10,000 nucleotides of DNA from Nitrospira sp. (GTDB lineage: Bacteria > Nitrospirota > Nitrospiria > Nitrospirales > Nitrospiraceae): assembly GCA_020216985.1 (NCBI GenBank), contig JAIWOH010000113.1, positions 1 to 10,000 of the forward strand, given 5' to 3'. Positions 5,749 through 10,000 of this stretch are shown piece by piece. Every line of letters begins with the position of its first letter. Position 1 is the first letter of the stretch. The notes under the pieces were generated by a model. The model did not search any database. It saw only the letters and a program-made list of their open reading frames with translations, and had not been told where the DNA came from. A program made the translations under genes and the position numbers.

Positions 5749-6729
5749 TTACCGGACGTCTTGGGCGCAGCGGAAGCCGATGCCGGTGGCGCGATCCGTG
5801 GGTGAGCCGTAGTCGCGATCGGAGGCTCTGAGGTTTCTTGCCGGTTTAAGCCACGACCCACCGCGGACGACCTTCAGGAGCCGTCCGTCGGGACCCGGTG
5901 GATCGGAGAGCGGCGCGTGCAGATAGGAATAGGGCTCGTACCAATCCTGCACCCATTCCGATACGTTCCCCGCCATATCCAAGAGACCGTATGGGCTCGC
6001 GCCTTCCGGAAAACTTCCGACCGGCAACGTGAGCGCTTCGCCGTTGAGACCGTGCTCACGCGCGATGCGCGCGCCGTCGCCGGTCATCCAAAAAGCTTTC
6101 CACTCCCCTCCGTCCTTGAATTCGATCGTGCGCCCGGCCCAGTAACTGGCGCTGTTGGCAAGATGCGGGTCCCATTTGTTTCCCCACGGGTAGCGACGCC
6201 CGTCCGTTCCGCGCGCGGCCTTTTCCCATTCCGCTTCGGTCGGCAAGCGCATACCCAGCCATCGGCAGTAGGCAAGGGCATCATCCCAACTGACGTTGAC
6301 GACCGGATGACGCTCGCTGCCGGGAAACGGCTCGCCGTTGAGCCATAGCGTCAACGCCGGTTTCTCGTGACTCGGCGTTCGATGCCCGGTCTCGTCTGTG
6401 AACTGTTTATAGCGGGCGTTTGTGACCTCGTGGCGATGGATACGAAAGGAACTGACGAAGACTTTGCGCTGCGGTCGTTCGTCGTCGAAGCTCGAACCGT
6501 CGTCCGGACTCCCCATGAAAAATTCTCCGGCGGGAATCAAGATCGTTTCGTCGGGGAGCGACGAGGCGGAAACAACCGGCGCCTGGCAGAGGACCAGCAC
6601 GATCAAGGCTGTCATCAAGAAATCGGTGATGGCGCTCTCTCGGTCCTGCAACCGTGGGCGATACCTGCTTGACAGTCTCACTAGGAGCCCCGCAGTCTTT
6701 TTGAGGGAGGTCAAGACATTGTACCGCAA
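5749..6729 (-). CDS. Exported FGE-sulfatase-fold (SUMF1-type) protein lacking the catalytic Cys pair, 326 aa from the longest start
   Basis: Residues 62-326 form one formylglycine-generating-enzyme (FGE/SUMF1/PvdO) domain: ILIPAGEFFMGSP (63-75), HEVTNARYKQF, HPVVNVSWDDA (141-151), RLPTEAEWEKAARG (161-174), PWGN, GLLDMAGNVSEWV (248-260), VVRGGSW (287-293) and GFRCA (318-322). True FGE oxidises a sulfatase Cys using copper held by two Cys shortly before the GFR motif; here that segment (NLRASDRDYGSP) has none, so formylglycine synthesis is unlikely. A hydrophobic stretch (38-56, LMTALIVLVLCQAPVVSAS) looks like a signal peptide, predicting an envelope location. The start is uncertain: TTG 6729 follows AAAGG, while GTG 6681 and ATG 6615 are alternatives with poor ribosome sites. 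The gene is alone on its strand. A structural or binding role is inference. Confidence 0.85.
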   Translation of the reverse strand: MRYNVLTSLKKTAGLLVRLSSRYRPRLQDRESAITDFLMTALIVLVLCQAPVVSASSLPDETILIPAGEFFMGSPDDGSSFDDERPQRKVFVSSFRIHRHEVTNARYKQFTDETGHRTPSHEKPALTLWLNGEPFPGSERHPVVNVSWDDALAYCRWLGMRLPTEAEWEKAARGTDGRRYPWGNKWDPHLANSASYWAGRTIEFKDGGEWKAFWMTGDGARIAREHGLNGEALTLPVGSFPEGASPYGLLDMAGNVSEWVQDWYEPYSYLHAPLSDPPGPDGRLLKVVRGGSWLKPARNLRASDRDYGSPTDRATGIGFRCAQDVR

Positions 6730-6760
6730 GCCGCCTTTGTGGGGTGAGTCCTCGCGCGTC

Positions 6761-6790
6761 TTGCCTTCTTCGTCGGGCTGTCGTTAGAAT
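6761..6790 (+). promoter_or_regulatory. Promoter of the 94-aa gene, nearly leaderless
   Basis: TTGCCT (6761-6766), 18 bases, then TAGAAT (6785-6790). The predicted start of transcription, near 6797, is only about 8 bases before the ATG at 6805, and no Shine-Dalgarno is present, so translation would start on an almost leaderless mRNA. Confidence 0.45.
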
Positions 6791-6804
6791 TCATTCCCAT
6801 CGCT

Positions 6805-7089
6805 ATGAATCCGATCACCGTGCAGAATCCGGACGAGATTTTGAATGTGTTGGCCGACATCTCGCTCCGGGGGAAGGGATTTACGACGGAATCGCTTCTC
6901 GACTACGTGCTGGAAGAGGGCTTTACCGAGCCGATTTTCCTTAATGCCAGCGGCGAAGACCCCTCGGCTTTTTATAAGGGCCGGCCCAATGCCTGGGCGA
7001 TTTATCAGGTGCGCGAGTGGAAGCGCGTGCTCACCATTTCCGGCGGTCCCGATCAAGAACGGCGCGTCAGGATCACTGAAACTCCATGA
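6805..7089 (+). CDS. Hypothetical protein, 94 aa
   Basis: I do not recognise the family. The sequence MNPITVQNPDEILNVLADIS is followed by RGKGFTTESLLDYVLEEGF, a Gly/Pro-rich middle (GEDPSAFYKGRPNAW), and two strands (AIYQVREWKRVLTISGG and RRVRITE). It looks like a small soluble alpha/beta protein with no signal peptide. The ATG at 6805 has no ribosome binding site, consistent with the close promoter. The DUF2007 gene follows after 55-70 bases on the same strand, so they may be cotranscribed. Codon usage and a clean single frame make it a likely real gene; function is unknown. Confidence 0.7.
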   Translation: MNPITVQNPDEILNVLADISLRGKGFTTESLLDYVLEEGFTEPIFLNASGEDPSAFYKGRPNAWAIYQVREWKRVLTISGGPDQERRVRITETP

Positions 7090-7159
7090 TCGGTTCCGAG
7101 TGTAACGGGGCGGGCGAGAAACTGCAATTCCTCGGGGATCTTCATTGAATAAAAACGGC

Positions 7160-7408
7160 ATGGACGACGGCACGCGCGTGAGGATGGTGCACCTCACCAA
7201 CGCGCAGGATGCGGGAGAATTGGCCATCATTAAGAGTTTGTTGGACGGCAACCGGATTGCGTACGTCATTCATGGCGAACACATGAGTACGTTGTATCCG
7301 GGCGTGCCGTTTTTTGTGGGGAGGGTGATGGTCGACGAATTGGATCGGGCTCGCGCGGAGGTGCTTCTCAGCAGGCTCAGACTCTCGATTCGCGAGACTT
7401 CAGACTGA
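7160..7408 (+). CDS. DUF2007 (putative signal-transducing) domain protein, 82 aa
   Basis: The body reads VRMVHLTNAQDAGELAIIKS, then LLDGNRIAYVIHGEHMSTLY, PGVPFFVGRVMVDELDRARA and EVLL. This is the DUF2007 pattern: a first strand, a helix covering 'E...I.SLL...GI', a strand ending in a variable loop, and a last strand-helix (V.V...D...A..LL). Pfam labels the family 'putative prokaryotic signal transducing protein', but a biochemical role is not established. The ATG at 7160 is chosen as start; the frame is open upstream to a TTG at 7145 preceded by GGGG, which would add 5 residues. The ribosome site is weak for both. It is the second gene after the 94-aa protein; likely cytoplasmic. Confidence 0.8.
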   Translation: MDDGTRVRMVHLTNAQDAGELAIIKSLLDGNRIAYVIHGEHMSTLYPGVPFFVGRVMVDELDRARAEVLLSRLRLSIRETSD

Positions 7409-7569
7409 CGACCGTCCGGAGTTCTTATGAATAATCCGGTCGTGCGAACGAGACAAGGCCTACTGTCACGCGCGTCATGCACAAAAAGAGAAGAAGAGAG
7501 GGATGGCTTGATGACAAGGTGGCACACTGTCCCCGCATACGAACATCGTAATTGCTGAGGCGCTCGGTA

Positions 7570-8010
7570 CTAAGACTCGGATTTGGGCCTTGGTTTCGAG
7601 GACGGAAGATTCCGCGCGTCACGCTCTCTCGACCCCTGGTACCATCCTCCTACGAGAATTCCTTCCTCGAAGTACAGATAACGATGACGGACGGTCGCGG
7701 CGTCTTCCCAATCTTCGAAAATCCACTCTTCTTGCCGGATGCCCTCTTTTGTGAAGGTGGTGTGAATCGTTTGGGGGCCGCCCCAGGCTTCCAGCACCTG
7801 CTCCTTCGTCATGCCGACCATGACGCGATGTTGTTCGATGTGCCGTTTGAAATCCGGGTCCAGCAGTTGATTGATCAACGGCCAGATCACCATCATCACG
7901 GCGAATAGTCCGAGCGCCCCATAGATGACGGCCCGCACCTCGGGCCGCCGAATGAAGGAAACGGTCTCGGACGGTGAGTCGAATTGGGAGGGGGAAGAGG
8001 CGCTCATCAT
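7570..8010 (-). CDS. Membrane-anchored protein with a BamE/SmpA-like motif, 146 aa
   Basis: A short polar N-terminus with a basic RRPEVR segment precedes one clear membrane helix (about 27-50, VIYGALGLFAVMMVIWPLI), placing the rest probably on the periplasmic side. Residues 64-79 (MVGMTKEQVLEAWGGP) match the opening helix of SmpA/OmlA/BamE-like and related domains (GMTxxQVxxxxGxP). A beta-rich part (EEWIFEDWEDAATVRHRYLYF, then EGILVGGW) matches the strands that normally follow. The anchor is a membrane helix, not a lipobox, so this is not BamE itself. The start at 8010 (or the adjacent ATG at 8007) has no Shine-Dalgarno. It is read in the same direction as the 265-aa envelope gene upstream but has its own promoter; its C-terminus is basic and low-complexity. 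Confidence 0.8.
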   Translation of the reverse strand: MMSASSPSQFDSPSETVSFIRRPEVRAVIYGALGLFAVMMVIWPLINQLLDPDFKRHIEQHRVMVGMTKEQVLEAWGGPQTIHTTFTKEGIRQEEWIFEDWEDAATVRHRYLYFEEGILVGGWYQGSRERDARNLPSSKPRPKSES

Positions 8011-8031
8011 GGCGACGTGTGAACTATGGAA

Positions 8032-8060
8032 ATGCTAACAACGGGGCGACACTGAGTCAA
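8032..8060 (-). promoter_or_regulatory. Sigma-70-type promoter of the BamE-like membrane protein gene
   Basis: On the minus strand TTGACT (8060-8055), 17 bases, then TAGCAT (8037-8032). Transcription would begin near 8025, about 15 bases before the ATG at 8010, with no Shine-Dalgarno in the leader. Confidence 0.5.
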
Positions 8061-8077
8061 GGTATGTCCGGGGCGGT

Positions 8078-8875
8078 TCATTCGGCGTATCGGGGAACGG
8101 GAATGGGCTTCACTGTTTTGGCTGGCTCCGTTGATTGACGCAGAAATTCGGCGGAGTAGGGGTTCGGGATCGGCTCATGAGTATGCTGCTGTCGTTGCCG
8201 CACCAGTTGCAGGCTCTGGGCGCCGATTTCCATGCGATCGATCGTGGCCTTGGGTGTAAGTCGATCGGGCAAGCCCTGCAGGGAGAAAAGCTGAAAGGCC
8301 AAGGTCCAGTCCAGCTGTTCCTTGCCTTTTTCTTTCACGATGAAGCGTGCGGCCGGGGAGGGCGATCCTTTGAACAGCAGAATCCAGATGTTCGAACGGA
8401 ACGCGGGGTCGGAAGAATCGGTCGAAGGTCTGAATTCCGGAACCAACGAAGGGACCCTGCCGATTGGGACGGGGGACGAGAATTCGATATCCACCAATCG
8501 AACGACCAGCGGCCGGTCCTCGCGCTCGTCGTTGGGGTCCACCGCATAGCTGAATGAATAGCGCACGTCGATGTCGCCCCGCTTGAAGGAGTACACGTCT
8601 TCGCCGTTTTCCGGCGACACGAGTTTGCTGAAATACGATTTCCAATCGGTGACAGGGTAATAGGTGAAGACGCGCAGTGCCGACTTCCGATCGCGGACCG
8701 CCTGCGGCATACCGAGTTTTTCGTGCAGTTCTGTTTGCGTCAGCCCAAGGAAGCCGTCCTCGAAATACGGCTCTGCCGAGGGTGTTCTTGGATTCGCTCC
8801 CCACAGAACGAAAGCCAGAGCCACGAGGAAGCAGGCACGACGTGAGTTTGCAAGGCTGAACGACCCGGTTCTCAT
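8078..8875 (-). CDS. Exported hypothetical protein with an N-terminal BamE-like motif, 265 aa
   Basis: Residues 1-34 form a signal peptide: basic N-region, hydrophobic core ACFLVALAFVLWGA (14-27) and a probable cleavage after PSA (32-34). The mature protein starts with GFLGLTQTELHEKLGMPQ (41-58), again like the G-(M/L)-T-x-x-(Q/E)-(V/L)-x-x-x-(L/W)-G-x-P helix of BamE/SmpA-type domains. A beta-rich segment follows (RVFTYYP, DIDVRYSFSY, RPLVVRLVDIEFSSPVP), then FRSNIWILLFKG and a Pro/Gln-rich tail. No known enzyme motif is visible. The start at 8875 is supported by AGGA eight bases upstream, though that AGGA lies inside the predicted -10 box. It is followed on the same strand by the other BamE-motif protein. 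Location is probably periplasmic; role unknown. Confidence 0.75.
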   Translation of the reverse strand: MRTGSFSLANSRRACFLVALAFVLWGANPRTPSAEPYFEDGFLGLTQTELHEKLGMPQAVRDRKSALRVFTYYPVTDWKSYFSKLVSPENGEDVYSFKRGDIDVRYSFSYAVDPNDEREDRPLVVRLVDIEFSSPVPIGRVPSLVPEFRPSTDSSDPAFRSNIWILLFKGSPSPAARFIVKEKGKEQLDWTLAFQLFSLQGLPDRLTPKATIDRMEIGAQSLQLVRQRQQHTHEPIPNPYSAEFLRQSTEPAKTVKPIPVPRYAE

Positions 8876-8882
8876 CGAACTG

Positions 8883-8912
8883 ATCCTATCGGCGAGGAGG
8901 AATTCAAGTCAA
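8883..8912 (-). promoter_or_regulatory. Sigma-70-type promoter of the 265-aa exported protein gene, possibly leaderless
   Basis: On the minus strand TTGACT (8912-8907), 18 bases, then TAGGAT (8888-8883). The predicted transcript start falls at about 8876, directly before the ATG at 8875. If this promoter is used, the mRNA is leaderless and the apparent AGGA ribosome site is really part of the -10. Confidence 0.45.
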
Positions 8913-8927
8913 GGAAGCGGGGCCGGC

Positions 8928-8956
8928 TTGCCCGGTCGGGAGCCTTCCAGTATGAT
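8928..8956 (+). promoter_or_regulatory. Sigma-70-type promoter of metH
   Basis: TTGCCC (8928-8933), 17 bases, then TATGAT (8951-8956). Transcription would start near 8963, giving a leader of 24 bases to the ATG at 8987 or 54 to that at 9017, too short for a cobalamin or SAM riboswitch. It lies back to back with the promoter of the 265-aa gene. Confidence 0.5.
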
Positions 8957-9016
8957 CGAGCAGGTTTTCTGGAATCTCTGTAAGTGATGAAAGAAAGGCC
9001 CCGATCGTCAACCGTT

Positions 9017-10000
9017 ATGGCTCCGATGTCTCCTGACAGCTCTCATCCCATAGAGACCTTGCTCAAACGGCGCATCCTGATCCTGGATGGGGCCATGGGT
9101 ACCATGATCCAGCAACGGCGGCTGGACGAAGCCGCCTTTCGCGGCGAGCGGTTCAAGGACTGGAACAAAGACCTCAAAGGCCACAATGATCTGCTGAATC
9201 TCACGCAACCGGCCGTCATCGAAGATATCCATCGTCGGTATTTGGAGGCCGGGGCCGACATCATCGAGACCAACACCTTCAACTCGCAGGCGATTTCCCT
9301 GGCGGATTATCAGATGGAGTCGCTGGCCTACGAACTGTCCAAGGCGGGGGCGGAATGCGCAAGGAGGGCCGTGGCGACCGTGCAAGCCGTTGAGCCCGGT
9401 CGGGTGTGTTTCGTGGCCGGGGCGATCGGGCCCACGACTAAAACCTCATCCATCTCCACCGACGTGAATAATCCCGGCGCGCGAGGGACGACGTTCGATG
9501 AGCTGGTCCGTGCCTATAGTGAACAGGTGCGCGGTCTGCTCGACGGCGGCGTTGACTTGCTGTTGGTCGAGACGATCTTTGACACGCTCAACGCCAAGGC
9601 CGCCTTCTTCGCGATTCTTGACGGATTTGACCGAGGCTGGCGCCGGGTTCCGATCATGGCATCGGTCACGTTTATTCAAGCCGGGAGCAACCGTGGCGTG
9701 ACCGGGCAGACCGTGGAGGCCTTCTGGAATTCCATTTCTCACGTGCCGCTGCTCAGCGTGGGGATGAACTGCGCGTTGGGACCAAAGGAAATGAAGCCGC
9801 TGATCGAAGAATTGTCCCGCCTCGCGCCGGTGTACGTGAGCGCCCATCCCAACGCGGGGTTGCCCAACCCCCTGCTCCCGACGGGCTTCCCGGAGACGCC
9901 GGATTCTCTCGCTCCGCAACTGCGCGAATGGGCCAAGGATGGTTGGCTCAATATCGTCGGCGGCTGCTGCGGCACGACGCCGGCCCACATCAAATTGATC
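9017..10000 (+). CDS. metH: Cobalamin-dependent methionine synthase MetH, N-terminal homocysteine-binding module (cut by window edge)
   Basis: MetH transfers the methyl group of 5-methyltetrahydrofolate through cobalamin to homocysteine. The 328 residues visible are the homocysteine S-methyltransferase barrel: ILILDGAMGTMIQ, FRGERFKDWNKDLKGHNDLL, YLEAGADIIETNTFNSQAI, FVAGAIGPTTKTSSIS, VDLLLVETIFDTLNAKAA, GQTVEAFWNS, AHPNAGLPN and NIVGGCCGTTPAHI. The zinc ligands C252 (MNCALGP) and C317/C318 are all present; E. coli MetH uses C247, C310 and C311. Folate, cobalamin and reactivation domains would lie beyond the window. The start is uncertain: ATG 9017 fits the family length, ATG 8987 adds 10 residues and ATG 9026 removes 3; none has a strong ribosome site. 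Cytoplasmic. It is divergent from the 265-aa exported protein gene. Confidence 0.96.
   Translation, partial: MAPMSPDSSHPIETLLKRRILILDGAMGTMIQQRRLDEAAFRGERFKDWNKDLKGHNDLLNLTQPAVIEDIHRRYLEAGADIIETNTFNSQAISLADYQMESLAYELSKAGAECARRAVATVQAVEPGRVCFVAGAIGPTTKTSSISTDVNNPGARGTTFDELVRAYSEQVRGLLDGGVDLLLVETIFDTLNAKAAFFAILDGFDRGWRRVPIMASVTFIQAGSNRGVTGQTVEAFWNSISHVPLLSVGMNCALGPKEMKPLIEELSRLAPVYVSAHPNAGLPNPLLPTGFPETPDSLAPQLREWAKDGWLNIVGGCCGTTPAHIKLI

Noticed and set aside
7408..7443. Inverted repeat ACGACCG/CGGTCGT after the DUF2007 stop, with a competing CCGGA/TCCGG pairing
   Set aside because: A 7-bp stem with a 22-base loop and no following T-run; too weak to call a terminator, though it lies where one would be expected.
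8957..9016. Cobalamin or SAM riboswitch before metH
   Set aside because: The predicted leader is only 24-54 bases and contains no B12-box-like or SAM-box-like sequence.
9446..9988. 180-codon minus-strand frame at the right end
   Set aside because: Antisense to the well-conserved MetH barrel; no protein character of its own.
1..10000. Mobile elements, CRISPR, tRNA/rRNA, defence islands
   Set aside because: No transposase or integrase motifs, no regularly spaced repeats, no cloverleaf or rRNA-like segments were found on reading both strands; gene content is ordinary chromosomal.

Overview
The window looks like an ordinary chromosomal stretch of a moderately GC-rich Gram-negative bacterium. 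A Nitrospira-like (Nitrospirota) origin is my best guess, from the mix of small lineage-type hypothetical proteins, a DUF3386/DUF5069 pair, a ClpS2-like protein beside HemW, and a long-form MetH. This is an impression from protein character, not a proven assignment. No insertion sequence, prophage, CRISPR array, tRNA or rRNA is visible.

Layout. 1-138 (-): N-terminus of a TetR-family regulator cut by the window edge. 139-806: about 670 bases without a convincing gene, possibly holding a decayed remnant. 807-1433 (+): NAD(P)-binding atypical SDR (NmrA/BVR-B-like). 1423-2562 (-): two-gene operon, DUF3386 then DUF5069, behind a near-consensus sigma-70 promoter. 2876-3238 (+): small, very basic protein with a Lys/Ser tail. 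3265-5022 (-): operon of an 88-aa unknown protein, hemW and a ClpS-like adaptor; the first two overlap by ATGA. 5089-5644 (+): FmdB-type zinc ribbon protein and an unknown 107-aa protein, read divergently from the hemW operon. 5749-6729 (-): exported FGE-sulfatase-fold protein without the catalytic cysteine pair. 6805-7408 (+): a 94-aa unknown protein and a DUF2007 protein. 7570-8875 (-): two consecutive envelope proteins, each with a short BamE/SmpA-like motif and its own TTGACT promoter. 9017 to the right edge (+): N-terminal homocysteine-binding module of cobalamin-dependent methionine synthase (metH), divergent from the envelope gene.

How the genes fit together. Several are housekeeping: HemW (heme trafficking), ClpS (N-degron adaptor for Clp protease), MetH (methionine and folate cycle) and FmdB (zinc ribbon). 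The rest are conserved but poorly characterised. I see no complete novel multi-gene system. The points most worth a second look are: a T TTT TTT slippery heptamer in exact -1 phase at the 88-aa/hemW junction; a ClpS-like protein with altered N-degron-pocket residues; an FGE-fold protein without its copper-binding cysteines; and several promoters placed so close to their start codons that the mRNAs would be leaderless or nearly so.
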